Source: Adiantum capillus-veneris (lineage: Eukaryota; Streptophyta; Polypodiopsida; Polypodiales; Pteridaceae). From it: a stretch of 64,000 bases of DNA. Both the position numbers and the translations under genes were made by a program. The notes beneath the pieces are model-generated. The model did not search any database, was not told where the DNA came from, and was given only the letters and a program-made list of their open reading frames with translations. The stretch is taken from contig CM043950.1 in assembly GCA_014529385.2 (NCBI GenBank), positions 78,407,417 through 78,471,416 of the forward strand, in the 5' to 3' direction. Positions 29,923 through 41,591 of the stretch are shown here, piece after piece. Numbering within the stretch: position 1 is the stretch's first letter; the number at the start of each line of letters is the position of its first letter.

Positions 29923-30700
29923 TGTAATAGGAGGGGCACCGAGTGCCAATTGAAATAACAAACTTTAACGGGTTCTTAGCCCTTTAAACCACAAAATTGG
30001 AAGAGGGGGAAAATCCACACGAGACATGGAGTGGCGGAGTTGCACTCCCAGACTACAATGGCCCCAAACAATGGCTCCCCTTTTGGTATTTCTTTACATT
30101 GCTCTTACAAAGTAAAACTATGTGGGTCTGCTCCCACAGGTAGAATGCTGGAGAGAGAGCCCACAGGGCTTAGCATGGCATCCAAAAGCATGCGTCCTAT
30201 AGGTTGGAGGAGGGTGGGGGTGAATAGGATCAAGGGGAAAGAGGATGGAGTGGAGATATAGGTGGTGGGTGGCGGTGGCGGTTGTGGCAATGGTGGTGGA
30301 GGTGGGATGGCAAACGATGGAGTGTAAATATTGAGAGGGCCAACAAACTCTATCCCTTTGGGTTGGGTTGTTGTAACCGGCTTGGCATGGACAAGGCGGT
30401 AATCTCACAACACGAAGAGAACTGAAAATTTAACACTTGCAGCAGCATACCGCGCAATTTACAGCCCTTTTCATTGGACAACCCACATTCCAACTCTACT
30501 AGAGTCCAAACACTAGAGACCACCTAGGCTGCTTCATACTCAGACATTCAAAGACTCTCCTCCAACCACCCCACACACAAGTGGAGGGAGACGATCGCTA
30601 TGCTGTAGGGACTCTTCACTCCCTACCACCCATACATGCACTACCACACCCCAGTTTTGTACCGAATGGAGCTGCTGGTCCTACAAACCAATGGATACAC
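29923..30700 (-). repeat. 5' LTR region of element D (far end not determined)
   Basis: The LTR border TGTAATAGG follows the primer site by one base. At about 30057-30095 it has the GGCYCC..TTTTGGTATTTCTTTA motif found at the same distance from the border in the chromovirus and element B LTRs. I could not find the other end with confidence, so 30700 is nominal. Purine-rich GGTGGCGG repeats lie at 30260-30310. Confidence 0.5.
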
Positions 30701-31110
30701 CTAGAAGGTCAAAATGAAAACAAGGTCAATGCATGATGCGCAACGTAGCTGGATTCAAATGTCAAGAGGAGTGTATTTTATGGCATGTTTCGGTGCTTTT
30801 CTAGTGGCTTTGGAGAGGAGAAAGCTTAGCTGCAGTAAAATTCAGGTTTGGAATGGTCATTTTGATCGCATGTAGACGTGGATTTGGAGTTGTAGAAGTG
30901 GTTTGGAGGATAGATAGTTGGCTGGTTGTTTCTTTGTGTTTCATTTTGGTGCTGATTTGGAGTTCAATGGGCTAATTTGGAGAGGTTTCTTCCCAAGTAG
31001 ACAAGCCTATCCTCTTCACATGACCACACACTTCCGGTTGACATGTTAGAAGGTGGCACAAAAAGCAACGGTGTTGGATCATCGTAAAGTGCTACGTAGG
31101 AGCTGTATAA

Positions 31111-31824
31111 CACAGAGATGGCTAACAAGCTGGTGAAGATACCTATCCTATTCACTTTATTGGTTGATCGTCAGCTGGATGGCACCAATTATAGTACTGG
31201 ATGGCACCAATTATAGTACATGGAGGATGACAATGATGGCGGTGTTTGATTTGGATGATCTCGGATTTTTGATTTATATGACCTCTGGGTATTTGTGACT
31301 AAGAAGATTTGAAGTCATCTCCAACGTATGAGGTGGCACTTTGGGGGTGTGTCAATGCTTCAATCCGGCTCTATATCATCTCGAATTGTATTGGATACAT
31401 ATTGGAACTTTTGAAGGTGATGATGAGTGCGAAGAAAATATGGGATCATTTGATGTCTATCCTTGAGGATGTTACTCTTAAGAAATGCACAGCTTTGCAA
31501 GTGTAGTTGAGCAACGTGAATGCAACATGTGCTACTTCCATGCATCTCGTTGTACACTTGTGCGTGAGTGTGGGACTCTACGCCACTATGTCAAAGGTGT
31601 AGCGGAAAAGGGTGAATCGGGCGATGATCTCATTTGCAACCGCGAGCAAACCTCCTCTCAGGACTGGGCAGCCAATGGATCTCAGATCTATCATGATAGG
31701 TTTCCTTGGAAATGTCCATCATCGCGTATTGTCCACCGAATGGGCACAAGTAGCCGATTTAGAAACAAACGGTGCAAAGTAGAGGAGAGGAGAAGAGCTA
31801 GAAAGAGAGAAATCACTATCGTTG
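31111..31824 (+). pseudogene. Copia gag relic (element G), 5' part
   Basis: The start reads MANKLVKIPIL, then RQLDGTNYS, the usual copia Gag opening (LNGTNY..W). A 22-bp tandem duplication (CTGGATGGCACC... twice, from about 31173) breaks the frame. Later pieces are AKKIWDHLMSILEDVTLKKC, LSNVNATC and VHLCVS, matching the UBN2-type Gag pattern. The relic is cut at 31825 by element B, and CGTTG is repeated at 41587 where the interrupted text resumes. Confidence 0.7.
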
Positions 31825-32443
31825 TGTCACAAGACGGGCACCACGTGCCAATAGAAAAGAACAGACTGAACAAACGTTTAGCACTTCAATAAAAAATAGT
31901 ACTGTGAGAGAGAGAGACAAACACGCGACACGGAGTGGCGGAATTCCACCCCAGAGAGTATTGGCCCCAAACCTTGGCGCCCCTTTCGGTATTTCTTTAT
32001 ATTGCATCAACACAGTACAAGCCGGTTCTCCAAACTCTGCACCTTCTCCAGGAAACATGCCAGAGAATGAGCCCTAACCTCATATTTAAAGGCCCTTGGC
32101 CTGAAAAGCAGTTACAGTGAAAAGCCTTCAAAACTCAAAAGCTTCTGGTCCAAAAAGCAAAGCCAAAAGCTGCCAACGTAAATCACGGAAATCCGTACAG
32201 CTTGCCACGTCATCAACCAACGCAATTTTCGAAAATCTGCCACGTCATCAGTGTTTCCTGTGTGTGTGTGTCCTGCTTTATTTTAATCCTTTATGTCACT
32301 AGGGTACCCATCGGACGGGGTCCCCATAAGAATGGTAGGACTTCTTCTTCTGTTACTTGTTCTTCTTAGGGTTTAGGCCCCTCGGCCTGCATCTGTAAAT
32401 TGGCTCCATTCTTTAGGCTTTGACACGTCAACAGTTTGTTACA
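31825..32443 (-). repeat. 3' LTR of element B
   Basis: 619 bp, paired with 40970-41586. It contains the CGCCCCTTTCGGTATTTCTT motif at about 31978. Confidence 0.93.
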
Positions 32444-32456
32444 TCTCCCCTTCTTG
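32444..32456 (-). other. Polypurine tract of element B
   Basis: The minus strand reads CAAGAAGGGGAGA directly before the 3' LTR. It is close in form to the chromovirus tract. Confidence 0.8.
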
Positions 32457-32522
32457 AAAGAGAGTAATCGTCCGCGATTACAACATTTCTGCAAAACAAC
32501 TCAAGTTAGCTCAAAAAATTTT

Positions 32523-32627
32523 CGAGGGACAATCAGTTTGCTCTTTTTATTAAGAAGTTAGCTTCTCCTTTCTGATCAAGGAGTTAGCTTCTTCTTTCGG
32601 CTGTTTTGATCAAGGAGTTAGCTTCTC
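32523..32627. repeat. Tandem GATCAAGGAGTTAGCTTCTC repeats at the LINE-B target
   Basis: The word AGTTAGCTTCT occurs three times before LINE-B, and further copies follow its poly-A (39504-39560). One unit supplied the 16-bp target duplication AAGGAGTTAGCTTCTC (32612-32627 and 39504-39519). Confidence 0.8.
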
Positions 32628-33101
32628 GATATAATCGAAAACCGATACCTCGCTCGTTGCTGCTGCCGCCCCACCCCCCCCCTCTCGCCATCGCTGCCCT
32701 CCCCCCCCTGCCCTCACGCGCCCTGTGCCTGCAGCTGCTACTCGCAGCCCCTCAGCGCGCCCCCCCCCCCCCCCCCCCCACCCGTTGCCCGTTGTGCCAC
32801 CCAGCCCACTCGCTCCACCTGCCGCTCCCTCTGCTTCCCCGCCTGCCATTCGCCCAGCCCGCCCGTTGCCTCTGACGCTCAGCCCGCTACCCCGCCCGCC
32901 ATTCGCCCAGCCCGCCCGCTACCTCTGCCGCTCAGCCCGCTACCCCTCTGCCGCTGCCATATCCGCATTGCCTCCCCCCCCGGCCTCCTTGGTTTTGTTT
33001 TTTCGTCTTTCTTCCCGAAGATTTTCTTCAGCTGGCATTGGTAGAACTCCAGGAACAGCGTTATCTCTTTTTCCCCCTTTCCGACACAGCAGTAGACACA
33101 A

Positions 33102-35011
33102 ATGGAGGCTCCAGCTTCGCCAGAGAGGGACTCGCCAGAAGCCCACTCGCCCGACCCCGTTGAGCCCACCATTCGACTTGCTCTCTCGCCGACAGAGCAA
33201 GCGAGCCTTGCCGCAGAGGTAGAGCGATTGCAGGCGACTTCGGTCATCTGTAAGATTCTTGGCACCCGACCTAGCAGAGGAGAGCTGCGAGACCTTCTCC
33301 AGGCCCACCTTCTCGCAGAGGTGGGCAAGATCTTGGATGTCCAGATTCTCAGACGGGGGTACTATCAGATCGAGTTCGAGACCCCCGAGATGGCGTCCAA
33401 GGTCATAGCTATGAGTCCACTGGCCATCCAAGCATCACGCGCCCACTTTCGACAGTGGCGACATGGTTTTGACCCAAGTTCGGATGTTCTAGTAGAGGAG
33501 GTAGACATCCCCATCTCAGTTTGCTTTCCGGGTTTACGGAGGGAGTACCTACCACTTCTTTCCAGGATTGGCTCCGCCATCGGGACTGTCTTGGAGACAC
33601 CTCGTATGGCAGCATCAGTAGCTGCCAAGGCGGCTAGCATCCCCTCAGTTCGAGTTTTGGTCAGAGATACCCACACACTCCCGAAGGTCATCCTTCTGCC
33701 TCGGGTGAGTGGGGGTTGGTTTAGACAGAGTGTGGAGTACTCGAGCCTCCCGAACCAGTGCTTCATTTGCCGACAGATGGGCCACCTAGCAAAGGCCTGT
33801 CCACGGAGGAGGCCGCGACTTGCACCACAGCCTCAGCCCCAGCCTGCCAGGGCTTGGCCGCAGCCACAGTCACCGGCACAGCGCACAGATTCATAGCCAC
33901 CCTCTGAGCCTAGGGTTCTAGCGGAGGAGGGGTGGTAGCAAGCCCGTGGCCATCGACGCTAGGGGCCACAGCGACAGCCTGGCACTCAGAGTGGCCCCCA
34001 GGTGCCTACTCAGCAGCAGTGGGTTCCCACGGGGAACCGCTTTGGTCCTCTTGAGCAGGAGGAGTCTCCTACGCCAGCCTCCACCTCCGCTTCACCCTCG
34101 GCAACCGCCTCCCCCTCAGAGTTCCCCTCCTCCTCCTCATTCCCCCCCCCCCTCCCCCCCCTGCTCCCATCGCCTCTCCACCTCGCCCCTCTTCCTCTGT
34201 CGCCCCATCCCGCCCCTCTTCTCCTCCGCTCCCCTTAGCTCCTTCTCCCCCCCCTCTTGCTCCAGCTCCACAGTCGACTCAAGAGACTGGTCCCTCTCCG
34301 ACGGCTAGGAGACCTCTTGGCAGCGCTTTTGCCACGAGTCGCCTAGCGAGAGAGGGTCAGCCCTTCTTGCGGCCCCCTCTGCAGATTCAGACATCTTCCC
34401 TTGCAGCTATCCCTCGTGGTCTGACGAGCATTGACCTCTGACGCCGCTTGGACTTCTTCGACTACGGGTTCACTCGCTTTCTCGGTGATTCCGCAGTAGA
34501 CCACGAGGCAGCCTGCTTCAGGGTCCATGCTTTGTACCTCGCTGCTAAGGGGACAGAGGCCTTGGACTCAGCAGTTGGTTTCTCCTTCCCCCTCTGTGGT
34601 AGGGCCGAGACAGAGTGATCCCTCGACTCAGTGTTGGGATGGTCGCATACACAGGTTCTCGAGTTCTCTCATCACATGGGAGAACTTGGAGTTACAGATT
34701 TGCTGCAGACTTTGTGGCCATTGGCCAAGTTTGCGGTGACACCCCCAGACACAGTAGGATGTAGGCACATTGTGGTGTACTTCTTTGCGGATACGCAGTG
34801 TTTGCCTTGCTATGGATACATTCATGAGGACTCTTGGACAGAGGAGGTTGCTTTACGCACGGCTCGCTCTGCTTGGGCTTGGGCTAGGCACTCACTGCAG
34901 TCTCGCCTATCTAGAGGACGCTCGGATGCGGATTACTCCCTATCCAAGCCAGCCTCGAAGATAGCACGTCTTGCTACTGCGGCAGCATCTATTCTCTCTC
35001 GCTCACCATGA
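33102..35011 (+). pseudogene. LINE-B ORF1: zinc-knuckle Gag-like protein, frameshifted
   Basis: The first 264 codons (33102-33896) start MEAPASPERDSPEAHSPDP. They continue with a folded region (LLSRIGSAIGTVLETPRMA, VRVLVRDTHTLPKV, as in plant DUF4283-type LINE ORF1) and a CCHC knuckle CFICRQMGHLAKAC, followed by a Gln/Pro/Arg-rich tail. After a stop the frame continues as a Ser/Pro/Thr-rich linker (about 33950-34300). The 126-codon C-terminal region (34631-35011) contains FSHHMGELGVTDLLQTLWPL and CRHIVVYFFADTQ, conserved in the copy at 21380-21880. The protein would bind element RNA. The stop overlaps the ORF2 start as ATGA. Confidence 0.8.
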
Positions 35012-38000
35012 GGATCGTCTCATGGAACGTGCAGGGACTAGGTGGGCCCTAGTTTTAGCGACATCGGGGCCGATTGCGTCAGGAGCTTCAGCGTGGCCTT
35101 GTGGGAGGAGAGATTGATCTCCTTATGCTTCAGGAGCACCATCTGTGTGAGAGCCGCATTCGGCGATGTGGTCAGATTTTGCGTGGACGATATGATACCT
35201 TTTGGTCAGCTGCTTTTGGACTTGGAGGCATCTAGGGTGGGGTATGTATGACTATTGCGGATTCATTGCAGCAGGCCATTGTGGGCAGAGGGATTATTGT
35301 GCCAGGCAGGGCTCAGTGGATTACTGTGCAGGTTCAGGGTGGCCTTGTGGGCTTCCTGAACATCTATGCGCCCAATGTGGCGAGTGCTCGTGCAGAGTTT
35401 TGGTCACAGATTGTTGAGTCTTTGCCACAGGCCGACCACTGGTGTGTAGGAGGGGACTTCAGCATGTTGGAGGACCCTTCTGACACGATTGGAGGCAGCC
35501 ATGCTACTGTGCATGGAGTCGAGTTAGCAGCTTGGGAGAGGTTGTGTATGACTTTGAGGGTCTCGGATACATGGCAGGACTCTGGCTTTGTGTGGCCTCC
35601 AGACAGTCTTGCCTTCTCTAGATCGGACCGCAGAGTGGGAGGAGTGAATCTATTGCGGATAGATCGCTTCTACACTAGTGACCACTTCAGTGACTTGGGG
35701 GGATCAGTGGGCATCCTGGCAGGGACATCCTTCTCGGACCATGCACAGTGATCCTCACATTGGCAGACAGGCAGAGGAGTGGGAGCACGATGCTTCGCAT
35801 CCCAGAGCGGGTCTTGTTGGACTCAACACTCAAAGAGAGGGTAGAGGCTCTCTGGACAGAGGGCATGGACAGCCAGGTTCCACCTGCAGACAGAGTGGCC
35901 TTAGGCCTAGCTCAGCTGAGCCACTTTTTTCTTCAGGAGTCTCTGGCTCGCCGGGCTGCAGCGAGAGAGGAGGAGCAGCGTCTCAGACGAGGCATTGCTT
36001 CACTACAGAGGATGCAGGAGCAACATCCAGACAGTCCATGGTTGGAGGAGCAGTTACAGCAGGCTCGACAGGAGCTTGCTAGCACAGAGGAGAGGCGTCA
36101 CGAGTTTGCCTTCCACCGACAGGCATCTCAGTGGACTCAGGTGGGTGACAGAGTAACTGGGGCTTTTATTGAGACAGTGGGACCTCGGCACTGGCATGCC
36201 AAGGTCAATTAGTTGAGGAGACCCGATGGGTCAGTTGCTTGTGAGCTCGAGGATATGCGTGCAGTTGCTACTGACTTTTACCGTGAGTTACTGTCAGCTG
36301 AGCCCCAGTCAGAGCGACAGGATGCATGCAGGGAGCAGGTTTGGGCACAGATGCCTTGTCTTGTGACAGAGGAGATGCGCCAGAGGCTAGAGATGCCACT
36401 TCAGCTTGAGGAGTTGCACACGGCTCTTAGGGCCCTTCCTCGTGGTAGCTGTCTAGGTGAGGATGGGTTGACTCCCAACTTTTTCTTGGAGTATTGGGAC
36501 CTGCTTGGCCCAGATCTTTGTAGTGCCTTTCAATACATTTTGCACACAGGAGTGATGCGCTTGATAGCATGAGTGAGGGCCTGATCTTCCTCATTCCAAA
36601 GGAGGGTGGCTCCTTGGATAAGATTCGGTAGTGGCGCCCCATCACCATCCTCAACTCAGCCTACAAAATTCTTGTCAAGGCTCTGAGTTTGAGGATTCAG
36701 CCACTTTTGGAGAGCCTTATACATGGGACTTAGATAGGGTTTGTCAAGGAACGCAGTATCCTTGACAACATCTTCACTTTCTGGGAGGCTTCTGCCCTGG
36801 CACGGCTCCGTGGGGAGGACCTTGTGATTCGGCTTCTCGATTTTGAGAAGACATACGACAGAGTTGACTGGGACTTTCTAGAGGGCCCTCTACGCAGGAT
36901 GGGCTTCTTAGATGCTCGGATCAGAGGGGTGTCAGCTTTGTACAGACAGGCTCACAGTCAGGTGCTTTTGGCAGGAGGTAGAGGTGAGCGCTTCATGCTC
37001 ACACGCTCAGTCAGACAGGGTTGTCCTCTTGCCCCCTTTCTCTTTCTGTTCTATGCGGAGGCGATGAGCAGATTTTTGGTGTCACAGCAGGTTGGTCTGC
37101 GGGGCTTAGCACTCCCTATTCGGGGAGATGAGCTACTGGACTCTGAGTTTGCTGATGACTCAGCTTTGTACTTAGAGGGCCAAGAGGCCAATCTGCACAG
37201 ATGTGAGCAGGCTTTGGAGACCTTCTGTTGTGCATCGGGCGCACTGATCAACTGGAGAAAGACAGTGGCTTTCTCGGTTGGTAGTGCTCTTGTGCTAGAT
37301 TAGATGCCAGGCGAGGGTTTCAGGTGGATTCCTCCAGGGACTGCAGTTTGGTACTTGGGTTGTCAGGTTGGTTTGGACTTGTCCCCCGAGCAGCAGATTG
37401 CTCCTCTTCTCCTGTTCATCAGGAGAAAGCTGTTACATTGGAGCTCAGCACGACTTTCGCTGGCTGGTAGAGTAGTAGTTGCCAACCAGGTGTTGTTGGC
37501 GACTATGTGGTACATGACTTCTTGCTGGATCTTCTTGAGTTCTTGTATCAGCCAGGTAGAGAGGCTGATCAGGAACTTCCTTTGGTCAGGTCGTGACACT
37601 CAGATTGCCCGAGCCAAGGTGGCTTGGTCGGTCATCACACTTCCTTGTTCTCAGGGAGGGCTTGGGATCATTGATCCAGCACAGCAGAGCAGAGCCCTTC
37701 TTGGGAAGTTCGTAGTCAGAGGACTTCTTTTAGGAGAGGAGCCCTGGAAGGAGTTCTTGCTGCAGAGGCTTCGTGCCAGGGTGCCTCAGTTAGGAGGCCG
37801 TTGGCAACCTTCGACCAGATGGATCTTTACAGAGTTGCACCGAGTTGGTTTGAGCAGGAGACTGGAGGACCGCTTCGCTGTGAGTTTGCTTTGATCTTGG
37901 GATCTCTTACGGCGTGGCCTTGAGCAGAGACAGCCGACGTGCACGGAGGAGCGACTACGACAGCCCCTCGTCTGGAACCCCATGGTTAGCACTCAGAGAG

Positions 38001-39357
38001 GCCACTTGGTTGGTAGTCGGCCTCATGTTTCTTGGGGTCCCATGGCAGCAGGTCCAGCGCGCTCTCTAGGTGATTGGCTAGAGTTCACAGGTTTGTGAGA
38101 GGAGGTGCAGGGTTTCCAGCTACAGGGCATGAGAGGGGTGCAGAGCATGTGTCAGGACATCACAGAGTCAGTTCCAGCTGAGTGGCTCACGCCTCTCGAG
38201 CCAGTAGCACCCCGGTGGATGGGAGCCTTCACATGACTGGAGGTTCTCATTTCAGTCAGGGCCTGCTCAGAGTCTGTCTTAGCCCTGTTCTTCGAGCTTC
38301 AGGGTGGGGGACGACTACAGCGAGTTGCAGTAGAGGCCCCACAGGTAGCAGAGTGCTGTTTTCAAAGGATCCGAGTAGTGGGCATCTGTGGGAGGGCCTG
38401 CGTCATAGACCCTGACCCAGCAGTTCTTAAGACAGGACACTGGAGGCTATGGGCTTGGGAGTGTTGTCCGCTGGCACGAGTACAGTGGGATCCTGGTGAG
38501 TGGCTATGGAGGGACCCCTTCTCTTCTGCAGACCACCCAGGAGTCCCTTCCTTTCAGTACACTGTTCGACTGGGACGTCATATACTAGCAGCACAGAGAG
38601 AGGCCCTCCCCGCTGCAGCACGTCATTGGCAGGAGGAGGGTCTCACAGTCGAGTTCTTGGCAGACTTTTGGGAGAGGTTGTGGGACTCCATACAGCCGAG
38701 GCGATCACCTTGTTCCAGTGGCTGGTCGCACATAGAGCCACAACAGTAGGGAGCTGGCTAGTGCATAGTGGTCTCTCGGCCACATGTGCAGCTTGTGACC
38801 ATTTGGTGGAGAGTCAGCGTCACTGTCTTTGGGACTGTCCCTCGGCCCAGCAGGTGTGGCTACGAGTTCTTCGGCTGATGCCTGCTCTCTCCACGGCTCG
38901 ACAGTACACTTGGGGGGCAGCGGCTTGGTCCACCCTCACGGGCCCAGCACTTCAGTTTGAGCTATCTTCCACCAGCAGGATGATAGTGATACAAGGGGGG
39001 CGTCCTACACTCCAGCCTGCTACAGAGCTTACTCCACAGGAGTGGTGCAGTGAGAGAGAGGAGTGTTGGGAGCTCATCAGTGGCCTGACACTTTGGTTCA
39101 TCTGGCGGGCTTGCTGTTTCCGCATCTTTGAGGCTCGCCCTGTGCCACTTGTAGAGACTATTCATGACTTTTGGCTAGAGCTGATCCATACTCTCAGAGG
39201 ACAGCTTGAGGGACTACAGGGCAGCTCCGACCGCATGCGGGAGCGCCGCGAGGCTTTCCTTCGACTCTGGCGCCCTGGGCTCTACACCATAGTCCAGGGG
39301 GTGCTCAGATGGCACTACTGTCCACCTGTGTGGCTCTTCCCTCCTCCCATCTCTTGA
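35008..39357 (+). pseudogene. LINE-B ORF2: endonuclease, reverse transcriptase, zinc finger; broken
   Basis: The start is MRIVSWNVQGLGG at 35008, within ATGA of the ORF1 stop. The endonuclease shows SWNVQG, LMLQEHH, VGGDFSMLED, RIDRFYTSD and FSDHA. The RT shows WRPITILNSAYKILVKAL, LDFEKTYDRVDWDF, SVRQGCPLAPFLF and EFADDSALY (FADD). The C-terminal part has WYMTSCWIF, GGLGIIDPAQQSRALLGK and a zf-RVT-type finger, CAACDHLVESQRHCLWDC (C-x2-C-x8-H-x4-C). Disablements include a frameshift just after residue 14, stops at about 35750, 36210, 36570, 36630, 36730 and 37302, and shifts near 37890-38500. The domain order is that of plant L1-type LINEs. Confidence 0.92.
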
Positions 39358-40220
39358 TTTAGCCTCATTGTATATATGCTGTTTTTTCATTGGGAGAGTC
39401 TCCCCATCATGCTTGTTGTAGCCCTCTCTTGCAGAGGTGGTTGTAGCCCTATGGGCAGTTTTCATTAACTAATAGAAGGATCTTTTTCTCAAAAAAAAAA
39501 AAGAAGGAGTTAGCTTCTCCTTTCTGCTCTTTTGATCAAGGAGTTAGCTTCTCCTTTCGTCCAGATCGGAACTCTTGATATTCCGGTGTAGTAAAATTAG
39601 CCATCACACCGAGACCGTACCGATCCTCCATGGGTGTCTTGATGCACTAAAAAAATTACATACCCAGGCAATCTCATCCAATTAGGAATATTCAGTAGCC
39701 GGCACATCACAATGCAACACAAATGCTTACATATGCATGTTACAAGACATAGAAACATAAAGCCGCCGATGAACGCTCCTCCTGCATAACCTAAGAAGGT
39801 CCGGGCCGGGAGATATTCAACGACTCCCTCATCACTCCTCCCACATAACCTAAAAAGGTCCGGGCGGGAGATATACAGGCCTTTTACAACCAAATGTCCC
39901 CAGACCACAGCTTGCGTCGTTTGGAGGTGCTAAGAGTAACCACTGCTCAGACTTCTTAATACTCCTCCCGCATAACCATCCAAGTCTGGGCCGGGAGTCA
40001 CAAAAACAATTATTTTACAAGCATACAACCAAATGCTCCCAGACATCGGCCTGCGTCGTTCGGAGGTTTTCAAACATACAACGAAACGCTCCCCAAGCAT
40101 CGGCCTGCGTCGTTCCGAGGTTCAAACAATACCAAAACAATATTTCTCACATTTTTTTCCATGGGAGTAAAATCACCAATCAATGAAACCAGTATTAAAA
40201 CCAGAGTTAAACATTTCAAA

Positions 40221-40780
40221 TCAACACCAAAACAGGTTCAAAACAAATACCATCCATTTCAAACAAATTTCAAACAGGATCACCAAACAAGTTCTCAAAC
40301 AGTTTTCAAACTTAAAAAGCAATCTCGACATCAGTCGGGCTCGAAAAGTTGACCGACTTTCCATCCTGAAACCTGCACCAAAAATTAGGGTTAGGTTCAT
40401 CCCATAGGGTCGTAGCCGAGCACAACATGGTCCATCAGCTCTTTGGCGGCGATGGTAGTCCCAAGATAGCAATCGCACTGGACCTCCAATGTCATCTGCT
40501 CGTGAAGAGACATCTACTGAGAGATGTCGAGAAAATTTCAAGTTATAATCTGCTAGGGTTTCCATGGCAAGCATTTCAGGATACCCCACTCTGCCAGAAG
40601 TTGCACTCCGAAGGAAGATGTCAGAAACCATATAACTTCGGGCAAAAGTTTGCTTGAAAGCTTGCCAAGTCCTTGGAAGTGTGCGGCTTGGTAGCTGTAG
40701 ACATCAACATCTGCATGGTACTGTCTCTGAGAAAAACAGCAGCTCCAAACAAATCTTGGATCCTTCTCTTGCAACTGATC
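40221..40780 (-). pseudogene. Gag relic of element B
   Basis: Two broken minus-strand frames encode pieces such as FSRHLSVDVSSRADDIGG, FGVQLLAEWGILKCLPWK and YQAAHFQGLGKL. They match the gag relic of element D at 28200-28400. The N-terminal end lies near 40780, about 180 bp inside the primer site. It is not translatable as a single protein. Confidence 0.55.
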
Positions 40781-40957
40781 TCAATGGCTTATGCCCTGTA
40801 AAAGATGAGCGGTGAAGACGGGAGCGTGCCCGATGCGCGATGAAGCAAGAGTGGGAGTGGCTAATAAGCCCGGGTTGGCCGGTGAAGATACCTCAAATAA
40901 AGCTCTGTCTGCTCTTTTGTGGGACCGGTATACTTTCAGAAAAGCACACGCCTGATG

Positions 40958-40968
40958 CTCTGATACCA
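40958..40968 (-). other. tRNA-iMet primer-binding site of element B
   Basis: The minus strand reads TGGTATCAGAG one base after the 5' LTR. Confidence 0.9.
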
Positions 40969-40969
40969 T

Positions 40970-41586
40970 TGTCACAAGACGGGCACCACATGCCAATAGA
41001 AAAGAACAGACTGAACAAACGTTTAGCACTTCAATAAAAACAGTACTGTGAGAGAGAGAGACGACACGCGACATGGAATGGCGGAATTCCACCCCAGAGA
41101 GTATTGGCCCCAAACCTTGGCGCCCCTTTCGGTGTTTCTTTATATTGCATCAACACAGTACAAGTCGGTACTCCAAACTCTGCACCTTCTCCAGGAAGCA
41201 TGCCAGAGAATGAGCCCTAACCTCATATTTAAAGACCCTTGGCCTGAAAAGCATTTACAGTGAAAAGCCTTCAAAACTCAAAAGCTTTTGGTCCAAAAAG
41301 CAAAGCCAAAAAGTTGCCAGCGTAAATCACGGAAATCCGTACAGCTTGCCACATCATCAGCCAACGCAATTTTCGGAAATCTGCCACGTCATCAGTCTTT
41401 CCTGTGTGTGTGGGTCCTGCTTTATTTTAATCCTTTATGTCACTTGGGGCCCCAATGGACAGGGTCCCCATAAGTTGGTAGGACTTCTTCTTCTGTTACT
41501 TGTTCTTCTTAGGGTTTAAGCCCCTCGGCCGGCATCTGTAAATTGGCTCCATTCTTTAGGCTTTGACACGTCAACAGTTTGTTACA
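40970..41586 (-). repeat. 5' LTR of element B
   Basis: 617 bp, paired with 31825-32443. It contains the CGCCCCTTTCGGTGTTTCTT motif near 41122. Confidence 0.93.
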
Positions 41587-41591
41587 CGTTG

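Larger units (their letters stand above)
32628..39503 (+). mobile_element. LINE-B, full-length non-LTR retrotransposon, inactive
   Basis: It is flanked by the 16-bp duplication AAGGAGTTAGCTTCTC and ends in an A-rich tail (39491-39503). A 5' leader of about 470 bp with C tracts precedes ORF1 (33102 to about 35011), and ORF2 (35008-39357) follows. Fragments of the same family occur at 8237-10131, 19980-22197 and 53086-54200, so this copy serves as the reference for the family. ORFs are broken by several stops and frameshifts. Confidence 0.93.
39504..40969 (-). other. 5' internal region of element B with subrepeats
   Basis: 39770-40140 contains two interleaved repeat types: ACTCCTCCCGCATAACC with GGTCCGGGCCGGGAG (three times, degenerate), and CCAAATGCTCCCAGACATCG with GCCTGCGTCGTTCGGAGG (three times). 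The second type also occurs in element D at 25640-25760. 40150-40330 is rich in CAAA words. No pol domain is present. Confidence 0.7.
31825..41586 (-). mobile_element. LTR element B, complete with LTRs and target duplication, carrying LINE-B
   Basis: LTRs of 619 bp (31825-32443) and 617 bp (40970-41586) run from TGTCACAAGACGG to GTTTGTTACA. The flanks are CGTTG at 31820-31824 and 41587-41591. The LTRs differ at about 30 positions by eye (4-5%). The primer site and polypurine tract show minus-strand polarity. After removing the LINE-B insertion and one copy of its duplication, the element is only about 2.9 kb, with internal text that is non-coding or gag-like and no pol. It is therefore a non-autonomous, LARD-like derivative. 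Confidence 0.93.

Noticed and set aside
32725-33222. 165-codon Pro/Ala-rich frame in the LINE-B leader
   Set aside because: C-tract low complexity in the 5' UTR, overlapping the true ORF1 start in another frame.
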